60,167 bases of DNA from assembly GCF_004211145.1 (NCBI RefSeq), contig NZ_SEBS01000023.1, positions 1 through 60,167 of the forward strand, in the 5' to 3' direction. This document shows, in pieces, positions 15,973 to 24,461 of this stretch. The notes beneath the pieces were generated by a model. The model was not told the origin of the DNA and searched no databases. It worked only from the letters and a program-made list of their open reading frames with translations. A program made the translations under genes and the position numbers. Position 1 is the first letter of the stretch, and each line of letters starts with the position of its first letter. The stretch comes from Flavobacterium sp. GTDB taxonomy: Bacteria > Bacteroidota > Bacteroidia > Flavobacteriales > Flavobacteriaceae.

Positions 15973-17283
15973 ATGACAAACGACAACCAACTCAAAAAAG
16001 TACTCGGGCTCGGCTTCGGCATCGCGATTCTCGTGGGCGGAACGATAGGCGCGGGCATTTTGCGCACTCCCGGAGAAATCGCGGCATTGCTCGACCAGGA
16101 ATGGCTGATCTTGTCGTGCTGGCTTTTGGGCGGCCTGTATATTTTGATGGGCGCAGGCGCTTACGCCGAACTCGCCACATCGATCCCGAAAGCGGGCGGT
16201 TCATACAATTACATTAAACGGGCGTTCGGGAATTACGCGGGATTTGTGTCAGGTTGGTTCGATTATATCACGAACGCAATCGCGCCCGCTTTCTTTTGCA
16301 TCGTGATCAGCGAATATATCGCGATGTTGCTGCCATCGGTTCAAGGGCAAACGACGGTGATCGCGGTCTCGTTCCTGTTGGGCTTCACGATTCTGCATAG
16401 CACGGGCGTGAAAAGCGGAAGCGTCGTCCAACAAATCACGAGCGTCATAAAAGTACTGTGTTTCGTCGCGTTGATCGTCGCGTGCTTCATGACGGCCGGA
16501 GTCGAAATCCCAAAAGTAGAACCTGATCCGACGGCGATGAAAGCCGGAATGTTAATCGGGTTTTTCAAATCCTTACAGATGGTGTTGGGCACATACGACG
16601 GTTGGTATGCCGTGTGTTTCTTCGCCGAGGAAGACGAAAATCCATCGAGGAATATTCCGCGATCGCTGTACACGGGCGCGGTTATCGTGATTTCGATTTA
16701 CGTCGTGGTGAACATCGCGTTCTTCCATGTGTTGCCGATTCGCGAACTCGCCGATTCACCGTTGGCCGCCGCCGAAGTCGCGAAAGTCGTGTTCGGCGAA
16801 GACGGAGCAGCGATCGTGACGTTGATCGCGATTTTTTCGATCGTCGGGATATTGAATGCGTATTTGATGATTCCGCCCAGGATTTTGTACGGACTAAGCC
16901 GCGACGGATACTTCATCGAGCAAGGCGATCGCGTGAATTCGGGCGGAACTCCGATTGTCGCGTTGCTGTGCTCGTCGCTCTTTACGCTTGTGTTGATCAT
17001 CGTCGGCTCGTTTGAAATCCTGTTCGCGCTCGCGACGTTTCTGGCGGTCATCGTTTGGGGATTGGCGTATTGCTCGCTCGTCAAATTGAGGATTTCCGAG
17101 CCGAACCTCATCCGACCATACAAAGCTTGGGGTTATCCGTATACGGCGATTTTACTCGTCGCGTTTTCGCTGGCGCTGCTAGTCGGGTTTGCGTATAGCG
17201 ACACTCAGAGTTTTTTAGTTTGCGTCGGGATTCTCGTGGTTTCGTATCCGATATTCCGAATTTTGAAACCCAGAAAATCCTAA
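15973..17283 (+). CDS. Amino acid permease (APC superfamily)
   Basis: A ~436-residue transporter with 12 hydrophobic segments. The first helix region GFGIAILVGGTIGAGILRTPGEIA holds the unwound GxG substrate site of APC carriers, followed by AYAELATSIPKAGGSYNYI, another family hallmark. Two starts are possible: 15919, which overlaps the amidohydrolase stop as ATGA, and 15973, which gives MTNDNQLKKVLG, the form that best matches family N-termini. I use 15973 but the overlap suggests coupled translation. It ends the plus-strand cluster and probably carries an amino acid or a derivative into the cell. Confidence 0.87.
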   Translation: MTNDNQLKKVLGLGFGIAILVGGTIGAGILRTPGEIAALLDQEWLILSCWLLGGLYILMGAGAYAELATSIPKAGGSYNYIKRAFGNYAGFVSGWFDYITNAIAPAFFCIVISEYIAMLLPSVQGQTTVIAVSFLLGFTILHSTGVKSGSVVQQITSVIKVLCFVALIVACFMTAGVEIPKVEPDPTAMKAGMLIGFFKSLQMVLGTYDGWYAVCFFAEEDENPSRNIPRSLYTGAVIVISIYVVVNIAFFHVLPIRELADSPLAAAEVAKVVFGEDGAAIVTLIAIFSIVGILNAYLMIPPRILYGLSRDGYFIEQGDRVNSGGTPIVALLCSSLFTLVLIIVGSFEILFALATFLAVIVWGLAYCSLVKLRISEPNLIRPYKAWGYPYTAILLVAFSLALLVGFAYSDTQSFLVCVGILVVSYPIFRILKPRKS

Positions 17284-17606
17284 ATTTCCTCGCTCACACT
17301 GATTAAGAAATCTTAAATTTTCAAAAAAGCCGACGCGAAGTTCTTTCGCATTAGCGTTTCGTTTTCTATATTTGAGTGAAATTCGAGTAAAAGCGAGCGC
17401 GATCGACCTGGTTAGTCGGTCAAAATAAAATGCGAGCGGTTACAAGCGTTCTTTTACGACATATTCGTAGAAAAAATCCCTACCTTTTTTATTGAGACAC
17501 GCGACAAAAAGACATTTCGATGCTCTGCAATGGGATTTTTATGTCCGAACCGGAGCATCGTAAACAATGAACACAACTAAAATCAACCTCATCCAACTAT
17601 CGATCT
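17284..17606 (+). promoter_or_regulatory. Leader region with promoter and structured 5' UTR upstream of the PQQ dehydrogenase gene
   Basis: This 323-bp gap holds a TATATTTG box (17367-17374), matching TAnnTTTG, with TTTC 19 nt upstream (17344-17347). About 150 nt further on, CGATGCTC (17518-17525) can pair with GAGCATCG (17553-17560), and GACAT (17511-17515) with ATGTC (17541-17545); the two stems interleave. A 20-codon ORF starts at 17567 (MNTTKINLIQLSIYAKTIIL) and ends at 17629, 10 bp before the alternative ATG at 17640. Promoter and structure are inferred. Confidence 0.45.
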
Positions 17607-20600
17607 ATGCAAAGACAATTATTCTCTAACCTCATTGAAATGCGTACGCTGCGGACATTCGCATTATTTGTTTTACTCGGTTTTTCATGGCAATCACGCA
17701 GCCAATATGCAGCCGAAAACCTCACTCCTACTGAGATCATTAAAGAAGGTCTTTCATTGGAGCAAGCGCCCGACGGACGGATTTTCATAGCCGAACGCGC
17801 CGGTCTCGTGCGCGTCTACCAAAATGGAACGGTCTCGACCGCGTTCACCGTGACCACGACGACGAACAACGAGCAAGGCCTTTTGGGTTTGACGCTGCAT
17901 CCTGATTTCGCGACGAACGGCTACGTGTACGTTTTCTATTCGATCATCGACAATGGGATCGTGCGCCATCGCATAGAACGCGTCCAGGTAAATGCCGCGA
18001 ACCAGGAAGTTGCGAGAACCGAAATTTTATTGCTAGAGCCGATAGGCGGCGGTTTCCACAACGGAGGCGACCTGAAATTCTTCAACGGTTATCTTTACAT
18101 TACCGTCGGTGACAGCCAAAACAACCAGAATTCGCAGAACCTCGATACGTACAAAGGCAAGATTTTACGCATTACCGAAGACGGACTTCCCGCGCCCGGA
18201 AATCCGTTTTACGGTTCGGGATCGGTGCAAAGACAAAGTATTTGGGTGTACGGTTTTAGGAATCCATGGCGTTTGGTGCCGAATGCGGTCGCGAATAAAT
18301 TGTTCGTGCTCGACGTCGGGACTTCGTGGGAAGAAGTCAATGAAATTTCAAATCCCGCGATCCGAAATTACGGTTGGGGACATCCGCAAGGTGGCGACGG
18401 CATCCAAACCGAAACGACTTTGTTCACCAATCCGATTTTTACGTATGCGACGGGAAGTATCGGGAATGCGCTTACGAACGGCGTTTTGTACAATCCGTCG
18501 GTGATTCGATATCCCGATTTAAACAACAAATTCGTCATCAAGGATTATGTGCGCGCCGAGATCCGACAATTCGACTGGACGCAACAACCAAATCCGCCGT
18601 CGACGGTCGTATACACGACGCCTCACCAATTCGCGCTCGGCATGATGGTCGGCAACGACGGTTATATTTATTATTGCAGCTACGGCAACAACGGCGACTT
18701 GATCAAACTCAATTACACTCAGGAAACCGCGCCGACTATCGTGAACCAGCCGGTTTCGCTGACCGTTATGGAAACGAATCCGGCTTCTTTTACGGTCGAT
18801 GTAAGTGGCGCGGGACAAATCGATTACCAATGGCAGTTTGGGGGCGAAGATATTGCGGGCGCAAACTCGGCGACATATACGATTCCAGCCGTTACTATGG
18901 CCAACGCAGGAAATTACACCTGTGTCGTGACAAACGCATTCGGCAGCGTGACTTCGAATACCGCGGTTTTGACCGTCACGCCTTTCAGCAATGTGCCGAC
19001 GGTTGATATCGTTTTACCGCTTCCGACATTAACCTGGAACGCCGACGACGTGATCAATTTCTCAGCGACCGCGACCGATATCGAAGATGGAAACTTACCC
19101 GCAAGCGCATTTTCCTGGAGCATCGACCTGTTCCACGAAGACATTCCCGGAGCCGGACATTCACATCCCGGAGCGAGTCCGCAGGGCGTGAGTTCAGGTA
19201 CTTTTGTCGCGAGCAACCAAGGTGAAAAAACGCCAAACGTCTGGTATCGTTTCACGGTTACGGTCACCGACAGCAACGGTTTGACGGCAACTGATTTCGT
19301 CGACGTACATCCGAATCTGATCAATGTCACCGCCGACAGTTCGCCCACCGGATTGACGCTCGAACTCAACCAGGTCACAGGCGTCGCACCGACCTCCAGA
19401 CAAGGCGTCGCCAACGCGAATTTGCAAACGCTAAATGCGCCGACACCCCAATTCGTCGGGAATACGCGTTACGATTTCGACCATTGGCAGCACGGCGGCG
19501 CGGCGAATCAGTTGTTTCAGGCGCCCGCAGATAACGATATCACGTATACCGCAATTTACACGGCAACCGACTTATCGCAAGCGCCGTATCAGGGAATCGT
19601 CGCGCAAATTCCGGGCGTGATCGAGGCCGAGAATTACGATATCGGCATCGGAGCGTATTTCGATACGGATAACGGAGGCGACACGGCGTACCGTCCGGGC
19701 GATACCGTTGGAACGGAGGCTTGCAGTGAAGGTGGTTTCAACATCGGCTGGGTCGCGCAAAACGAATGGCTGAGTTATACGTCGAACGTGAACACGGCCG
19801 GAAATTATACGATCAACGTGAGAATCGCGACGAATGCAGACAATCGCGTCTTGCATTTCGAGGTCGACGGCGTTGATGTGACAGGCGACGTGAACATCCA
19901 AAACACGGGCGGATTCCAAGCCTGGCAAACGGCCGTAATCCAGAATGTTTCGCTCACGACGGGAATACATATCATCAAATTGTATTTCGAATCGGCGAAT
20001 ATCAACGTCAATAAATTCGAGTTCGTGCTGTCGTCGTCCCAAAATGGCGCACCGATCGCCGACTTCGAAGCGAGTTCGCAACTGGTTTGCATCGGGTCGC
20101 CCGTGACGTTCACGTCGGTAAGCTTGGGTACGATAGATTCGTACGAATGGAATTTCGGGTCGGACGCAACGCCTTCGAGCGCAACGGGAATCGGACCGCA
20201 CTCGGTAACGTATTCGACCGAAGGAGAAAAAACAATCACGCTCACGGCATCGAACGGCTTCGGAAGCGACTCGAAAAGCGGCACGATCCAATCAAACACT
20301 TGCGAGGAAACGCCTCAGTCGCCTTACGGCGGCACACCGAAAGTAATTCCGGGTCGCGTCGAGATCGAGGAATATGATTTGGATGGCGAAGGAATCGCGT
20401 ATCACGATTTGTCGGCTGGGAACAACGGCAATGCGTTCCGTCAGGACGATGTCGATTTGCAGGCCGCGTCTGAGGGTACGTTCAACGTCGGTTGGGTGCA
20501 AAACGGCGAATGGCTCGAATACACGACGTTCGTGTCGGAACACGGCGATTACAACATACATTTCAGGGTCAGCACGCCGCTCAACAACGGCACTTTACAT

Positions 20601-22184
20601 TTGGAACAAGATGGCGTGGACATTCCGGGCCCGATTGCGATACCGAACACGGGCGGATTCCAAAACTGGCAAACGGTCAGCGTGAATGGTTTGCATTTGC
20701 ACGAAGGTTTGTCGGAATTCAGGATCGTGTTCGAATCGAACGATATCAACGTGAATTACATCGATTTTGAATTCGCGCTTCAAGCTCCGGTCGCGGCATT
20801 CACGCCAAGTTCGGTTACGCCTTGCGTGAATGGCGAAGTCGTGTTTACGTCCAATGCGACGGGCGATGCCGAAAGCCATGTTTGGAATTTCGGCACCGAC
20901 GCTACGCCTGCAACCGCGACGGGAATCGGTCCGCATACGGTAGTGTACAGTTCCGTGGGGCAAAAAACGGTTTCGTATACGGTGAGCAATGACGCGGGAA
21001 GCGATACCGAAACGTTGAGCGTTACCTCAACGATTTGCGGAACGCCGTATTATTCGAAGGTTGTGACGGCTCAGTGCGGCGTTACGCTTTCAGCGATCAA
21101 TACCGTTATCGGAGCGGTATATTTGGTTTCCCCGGTAAACGGATATCGGTTCAGGGTCGAAAATACGGCGACCGGAAACGTGCAGACCATCGATCGCGTC
21201 GCGCCTAACTTTCAATTGACGGCTTTGGCGAATTATGATTATGCGACGACATATTCCATTTCAATAATGGTTCGCGTGAACGGCCAATGGGCAGGTTATT
21301 ATGGAGAATCGTGTCTGGTCTCGACGCCTGCGATCTTGGGCAGCGGCGGAGCGGCATCGGTTACGCCGTCCCAATGCGGAATCGTTTTGCCTGCGATCAG
21401 CACGCTCATCGCCACGACGAGTTTACAGGCCGTGACGGGTTATCGTTTCAGGATCACCGATACGTCGACCAACGAACAGCAGACGCTTGACCGCGGCGTG
21501 CATTGGTTCGCGCTTACGATGCTGCAATCGTATTTGTACGGACGAACCTACGCGATCGAAGTTGCCGTGAAAACCAACGGGAATTTCTCGAATTACGGAC
21601 AACCTTGCATGGTTACGACTCCGGCCGTGCCGACACTTGCGAATTGCGGCGGCGTTGTTTCGAACGCAAATTCAGCGGTTGCGACGACGAGTTTAAACCG
21701 CGTGACTTCGTATCGTTTCTCGTTGACGAATGCGGCGACTTCAGTGACGACGATCGTGGATCGCCCGACGCATTATTTTTATTTCAACAATGTTCCGAAT
21801 TACGTCGCGGGCGCACAGTATTCGGTTTCGGTGGCCGTGATGACGGCGGGAGGTTGGTCCGACCTTGGCGAGAATTGCACGATTACGGCTCCGGGTGCGA
21901 CTAGAAATACGTCGGACGCGAATGATGCCGAACCGACATTGGCATTCCGCGCGATCGCGTATCCGAACCCGTACACCGAATCGTTCGCACTTGATATGGA
22001 TGTTGAAGCAGGAACCGTAAACGTAAAAATCTACGATATGCTCGGCAAAATAGTCGAAGAAGGCGAATTTGCCGCTGCTGAGATCGAGACGCGACAATTC
22101 GGGAAAGAATTTGGTTCGGGCGTGTACACGGTGATCGTGACAAATGATTCGTCGGTGAAGACGTTGCGCGTAATCAAGCGTTAG
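17607..22184 (+). CDS. Secreted multidomain PQQ-dependent sugar dehydrogenase with Ig, CBM6, PKD and T9SS domains
   Basis: A 1525-residue exported protein. Signal peptide MRTLRTFALFVLLGFSWQSRS, preceded by 11 residues if the 17607 ATG is used; 17640 is an equally good start. Order: soluble glucose/sorbosone dehydrogenase-like beta-propeller (about 35-375, motifs EQGLLGLTLHPDF, GGGFHNGGDLKFF, YGWGHPQGG); Ig-like domain (380-455, DYQWQFGGEDI ... GNYTCVV); beta domain; CBM6 (about 668-812, VIEAENYDIGIGAYFD, NEWLSYT); PKD (813-895); second CBM6 (913-1060); second PKD (1061-1142); three ~85-residue repeats (1150-1420) with YRFR and a Cys near the end; type A sorting domain from about 1445 (YPNPYTESF). 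It should oxidise a sugar or alcohol at the surface while bound to polysaccharide. Confidence 0.9.
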   Translation: MQRQLFSNLIEMRTLRTFALFVLLGFSWQSRSQYAAENLTPTEIIKEGLSLEQAPDGRIFIAERAGLVRVYQNGTVSTAFTVTTTTNNEQGLLGLTLHPDFATNGYVYVFYSIIDNGIVRHRIERVQVNAANQEVARTEILLLEPIGGGFHNGGDLKFFNGYLYITVGDSQNNQNSQNLDTYKGKILRITEDGLPAPGNPFYGSGSVQRQSIWVYGFRNPWRLVPNAVANKLFVLDVGTSWEEVNEISNPAIRNYGWGHPQGGDGIQTETTLFTNPIFTYATGSIGNALTNGVLYNPSVIRYPDLNNKFVIKDYVRAEIRQFDWTQQPNPPSTVVYTTPHQFALGMMVGNDGYIYYCSYGNNGDLIKLNYTQETAPTIVNQPVSLTVMETNPASFTVDVSGAGQIDYQWQFGGEDIAGANSATYTIPAVTMANAGNYTCVVTNAFGSVTSNTAVLTVTPFSNVPTVDIVLPLPTLTWNADDVINFSATATDIEDGNLPASAFSWSIDLFHEDIPGAGHSHPGASPQGVSSGTFVASNQGEKTPNVWYRFTVTVTDSNGLTATDFVDVHPNLINVTADSSPTGLTLELNQVTGVAPTSRQGVANANLQTLNAPTPQFVGNTRYDFDHWQHGGAANQLFQAPADNDITYTAIYTATDLSQAPYQGIVAQIPGVIEAENYDIGIGAYFDTDNGGDTAYRPGDTVGTEACSEGGFNIGWVAQNEWLSYTSNVNTAGNYTINVRIATNADNRVLHFEVDGVDVTGDVNIQNTGGFQAWQTAVIQNVSLTTGIHIIKLYFESANINVNKFEFVLSSSQNGAPIADFEASSQLVCIGSPVTFTSVSLGTIDSYEWNFGSDATPSSATGIGPHSVTYSTEGEKTITLTASNGFGSDSKSGTIQSNTCEETPQSPYGGTPKVIPGRVEIEEYDLDGEGIAYHDLSAGNNGNAFRQDDVDLQAASEGTFNVGWVQNGEWLEYTTFVSEHGDYNIHFRVSTPLNNGTLHLEQDGVDIPGPIAIPNTGGFQNWQTVSVNGLHLHEGLSEFRIVFESNDINVNYIDFEFALQAPVAAFTPSSVTPCVNGEVVFTSNATGDAESHVWNFGTDATPATATGIGPHTVVYSSVGQKTVSYTVSNDAGSDTETLSVTSTICGTPYYSKVVTAQCGVTLSAINTVIGAVYLVSPVNGYRFRVENTATGNVQTIDRVAPNFQLTALANYDYATTYSISIMVRVNGQWAGYYGESCLVSTPAILGSGGAASVTPSQCGIVLPAISTLIATTSLQAVTGYRFRITDTSTNEQQTLDRGVHWFALTMLQSYLYGRTYAIEVAVKTNGNFSNYGQPCMVTTPAVPTLANCGGVVSNANSAVATTSLNRVTSYRFSLTNAATSVTTIVDRPTHYFYFNNVPNYVAGAQYSVSVAVMTAGGWSDLGENCTITAPGATRNTSDANDAEPTLAFRAIAYPNPYTESFALDMDVEAGTVNVKIYDMLGKIVEEGEFAAAEIETRQFGKEFGSGVYTVIVTNDSSVKTLRVIKR

Positions 22185-22208
22185 CCGTAAAAATTACCAT
22201 CGGAAATT

Positions 22209-22883
22209 ATGAATTGGGAAGATTTAAAATTTTACAAGCCTATAGAAAAACATGAATTATTGCGAGCGAAAAAGGAAATTGAGAATATAATTTACGCCGA
22301 CCTATCGCCTTTTGGATTCAAGAAGTATGGACGAAAAATGATGCGCCAAAGCAATGACGTTTTCCATATGATCCATCTCGATAGTCGGGGATCGTGGAGC
22401 GGAACGTCGAATTCATTAAAAACTGAAATTGCGGTAATTTCAGTTTTTGATACCGATGTCCTTGTGAAAAATTACGAACCGATCTCAGGAGTATTCATTG
22501 AAAATATTGTCCCGGGAATTAGGAATTACTCTCAAATTACCAAAGAGTACGAATTGTTCGCGAACTACATCGGCCGAAATCTTATCAATCATGTTCTTCC
22601 CTACTTTGAGAGTTCGAAATACAAAGAAAATCTAACTTCGTATAGGAAGGACAATCTGATATTGTTTCGTGAATTAGGACATCATAACCCGAAAAAAGCT
22701 ATTGAGATAATCAAGGCGAAAATTGAAATCTTAAGAAAACTGCAACTGGCGGACGAAACTAAATTTTGGGAGAAACTCGAATTCAATACGACGAATAATA
22801 ATTGGCAGGAAATCGACGCGATTTTAGATGTAAGGAAAAAGGAAGTGTTTAAAAAACTCAAGATAAATTCGGTGAGCGGCTAA
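22209..22883 (+). CDS. DUF4304-like hypothetical protein
   Basis: A 224-residue cytoplasmic protein with no signal peptide. The region FGFKKYGRKMMRQSNDVFHMI followed by a strand-rich stretch (GTSNSLKTEIAVISVF) resembles the DUF4304 pattern; the match is approximate. The C-terminal half is helical and charged (PKKAIEIIKAKIEILRKL). Its base composition is clearly more AT-rich than the long gene 24 bp upstream, which points to acquisition. DUF4304 proteins often occur singly in variable loci and are sometimes proposed as immunity proteins; nothing here proves that, as no toxin gene is adjacent. Confidence 0.6.
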   Translation: MNWEDLKFYKPIEKHELLRAKKEIENIIYADLSPFGFKKYGRKMMRQSNDVFHMIHLDSRGSWSGTSNSLKTEIAVISVFDTDVLVKNYEPISGVFIENIVPGIRNYSQITKEYELFANYIGRNLINHVLPYFESSKYKENLTSYRKDNLILFRELGHHNPKKAIEIIKAKIEILRKLQLADETKFWEKLEFNTTNNNWQEIDAILDVRKKEVFKKLKINSVSG

Positions 22884-22886
22884 GAT

Positions 22887-22927
22887 CGCAAATAATTTAT
22901 GAAAAGCGCCGACAGTGATTATTTGCG
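22887..22927. other. Inverted repeat downstream of the DUF4304-like gene
   Basis: CGCAAATAAT (22887-22896) pairs with ATTATTTGCG (22918-22927); the flanking T/A extends it to 11 bp, with a 21-nt loop. It directly follows the stop codon at 22883. Confidence 0.45.
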
Positions 22928-22958
22928 AAGTCGTAAAGGAACAATTTGCTTAAGAAAC

Positions 22959-22986
22959 GCCTCTCTGAAACGGGAGGCTTTTTTAT
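22959..22986 (+). terminator. Intrinsic terminator
   Basis: GCCTC (22959-22963) pairs with GAGGC (22974-22978), followed by TTTTTT. It ends transcription of the DUF4304-like gene. Confidence 0.65.
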
Positions 22987-23023
22987 GTCCAATAAAACAC
23001 AAACCTCCCAAAATGCAAAAAAG

Positions 23024-23051
23024 CTATCCACAAAAGTGGAAAGCTTTTCAT
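23024..23051. terminator. Second hairpin, terminator-like in both directions
   Basis: AAAAAGCTaTCCAC pairs with GTGGAaAGCTTTT around an AAAA loop. Nothing coding is seen between 22884 and 23190; besides these hairpins there is a small GACGC-tttc-GCGTC stem at 23071-23084. Confidence 0.5.
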
Positions 23052-23145
23052 TGGTCTAACTACTAAACCTGACGCTTTCGCGTCGAAACAACACAACTGC
23101 TTTGAAGGTTGATTGAAGAACTGTTAAATTCCTCGAACCTCAATT

Positions 23146-23180
23146 GGGCAAAAAAGCACTTTGTTTCCAAAGTGCTTCTC
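23146..23180 (-). terminator. Intrinsic terminator of tRNA-Asp
   Basis: Read on the minus strand, AAGCACTTTG-gaaa-CAAAGTGCTT is a perfect 10-bp stem followed by TTTT, 11 nt after the tRNA 3' end. A textbook terminator for a single-tRNA transcript. Confidence 0.85.
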
Positions 23181-23190
23181 CCAATTTTCG

Positions 23191-23264
23191 CGGTCTGGAC
23201 GGGACTCGAACCCGCGACCTCCGCCGTGACAGGGCGGCATTCTAACCAACTGAACTACCAAACC
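23191..23264 (-). tRNA. tRNA-Asp (GTC)
   Basis: The minus strand folds as a cloverleaf: acceptor GGTTTGG (23264-23258) with CCAGACC (23198-23192) and discriminator G at 23191; D arm GTTC..GGTTAGAAT; anticodon arm CCGCC-CTGTCAC-GGCGG with anticodon GTC; T arm CGCGGGTTCGAGTCCCG. CCA is not encoded, as the next bases are CGA. The gene is monocistronic, between its own promoter and terminator. Confidence 0.95.
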
Positions 23265-23282
23265 TTCGCTTAATTGCGGTTG

Positions 23283-23313
23283 CAAATATAGTGTGCTTTT
23301 TGAATCCTGCAAA
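23283..23313 (-). promoter_or_regulatory. Promoter of tRNA-Asp
   Basis: On the minus strand TTTG (23313-23310) is followed after exactly 19 nt by TATATTTG (23290-23283), the consensus -33/-7 pair of Bacteroidota sigma factors. Transcription would start a few bases downstream, about 10-15 nt before the tRNA. Confidence 0.8.
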
Positions 23314-23350
23314 CATTTCAACCAAAAAAAATGAACTTATTTTTCGCGTC

Positions 23351-24277
23351 TTAACCAAACGCCTGCTTCTCAACAAGGTAAGTCGTGAGAATTTTTTCGA
23401 AATCGGGACCGACATTTACCGGAACGTAGCGAATCCTGTTTTGCGCGCACGTCATCGCGAGCTTTTTGAAATAGGCCGACGTTTGCTTTTCGTACGCTTC
23501 CTTCACGTTGTCGGCAAAAATATTGATCTCGTCTCCTGATTCCACGTCGATGAATTTCCTTGGCGCGTTGTCAAAATCGAAATCCAATTCGGTCTTGTTG
23601 TCGAGTACATGGAACAGTACGACTTTGTGTTTGTCGTGTTTCAAATGCTGCAACGCGCTGAACAGTTTCTCGTCGTCTCCGTCCTGGAACATATCGGTGA
23701 ATAGGATGATCATGGAACGTCGGTGCATTTTCTCGGCGATCTGATGCAAATACGTGACCGGATCGGTCTGCCTGGCCGTCTTCGAATTGTCGAGCAAGCC
23801 TTCTAGTTTGTCAAGCAACATCCGGTGATGGCGATCGCTTCCCTTCTCAGGCGCGAAATATTCGTACGAGTCTGAAAAAACGCTCATCCCGACCGCATCG
23901 CGCTGTTTCTTGAGCAAATTCATCAGCACCGCGCTCGCGAGAACTGAGAATCCGATCTTGTTATAGAAAAAAGGTTCTCCGTTTTCAAGCTTCGGGTAAT
24001 GCATCGAGCTCGAATTGTCGATAATCAAATGGCAACGCAAATTCGTTTCCTCTTCGTAGCGCTTCGTGTACAAACGGTCGGTTTTGGCGAACAGTTTCCA
24101 GTCGATGTGCTTGGTGCTTTCGCCTGAATTGTATGTTTTATGCTCGGCGAATTCGGCCGAAAATCCATGGAACGGACTCTTGTGCATGCCCGAGATAAAA
24201 CCTTCCACGATTTGGTTCGCGAGCAATTCGAGGTGTTTGAAACTCGAAATTTTTTCTATTTGTGACTCGATCTTCAT
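23351..24277 (-). CDS. DUF58 domain protein (von Willebrand A-like)
   Basis: A 308-residue cytoplasmic protein. The N-terminal signature is GMHKSPFHGFSAEFAEHKTY and GESTKHIDWKLFAKTDRLY, characteristic of DUF58. A vWA-like fold follows, with a degenerate metal site DNSSSMHY (DxSxS) and LFTDMFQDGDD. DUF58 proteins usually sit with MoxR-type AAA ATPases (BatA/BatD operons) in assembly or stress pathways; no MoxR gene is in this window. A TATCTTTG box at 24290-24283 is only 5 nt before the ATG, so its transcript may be nearly leaderless. Confidence 0.85.
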   Translation of the reverse strand: MKIESQIEKISSFKHLELLANQIVEGFISGMHKSPFHGFSAEFAEHKTYNSGESTKHIDWKLFAKTDRLYTKRYEEETNLRCHLIIDNSSSMHYPKLENGEPFFYNKIGFSVLASAVLMNLLKKQRDAVGMSVFSDSYEYFAPEKGSDRHHRMLLDKLEGLLDNSKTARQTDPVTYLHQIAEKMHRRSMIILFTDMFQDGDDEKLFSALQHLKHDKHKVVLFHVLDNKTELDFDFDNAPRKFIDVESGDEINIFADNVKEAYEKQTSAYFKKLAMTCAQNRIRYVPVNVGPDFEKILTTYLVEKQAFG

Positions 24278-24282
24278 AACTT

Positions 24283-24290
24283 CAAAGATA
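24283..24290 (-). promoter_or_regulatory. -7 promoter box of the DUF58 gene
   Basis: TATCTTTG on the minus strand matches TAnnTTTG. The ATG is 5 nt downstream, implying a leaderless or very short-leader mRNA. No convincing -33 box is seen. Confidence 0.45.
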
Positions 24291-24301
24291 AGCGGTGATT
24301 T

Positions 24302-24371
24302 TAGATTTAAGATTTAAGATTTCAGATTTTTTCCTCCGATCACAAATCTAAAATCTTAAATCTCAATCTTA
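24302..24371. repeat. AT-rich inverted repeat of GATTTAA words
   Basis: The left arm (24302-24329) is made of TAGATTTAAGATTTAAGATT and related words, the right arm (24344-24371) is its near reverse complement, with a 14-nt loop. Similar words (GATTTCAGATTGCTGATTTT) occur at 56083-56110. Confidence 0.55.
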
Positions 24372-24374
24372 AAT

Positions 24375-24406
24375 AAAAAAGGCCGGCTACCACGACCGAC
24401 CTTTTC
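24375..24406 (-). terminator. Terminator of the S74/beta-roll protein gene
   Basis: AAAAAAGGcCGG pairs with CCGaCCTTTT across a 7-nt loop with one mismatch; on the minus strand a T tract follows. It lies 56 bp after the stop at 24462. Confidence 0.55.
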
Positions 24407-24461
24407 AAACAACCACGAGCGAAAGTGCATTCCACCCGATTCCTAAACTAACTATTTTCGT

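Noticed and set aside
17284..17330. TTAAGA-AA-TCTTAA palindrome after the APC permease
   Set aside because: Too short and AT-only to count as a terminator; likely chance.
23124..23321. Minus-strand ORF over the tRNA-Asp
   Set aside because: It is a translation of the tRNA gene and its terminator.
24283..24313. A -33 box for the DUF58 gene
   Set aside because: No TTTG or TTG is found 17-22 nt upstream of the TATCTTTG box.
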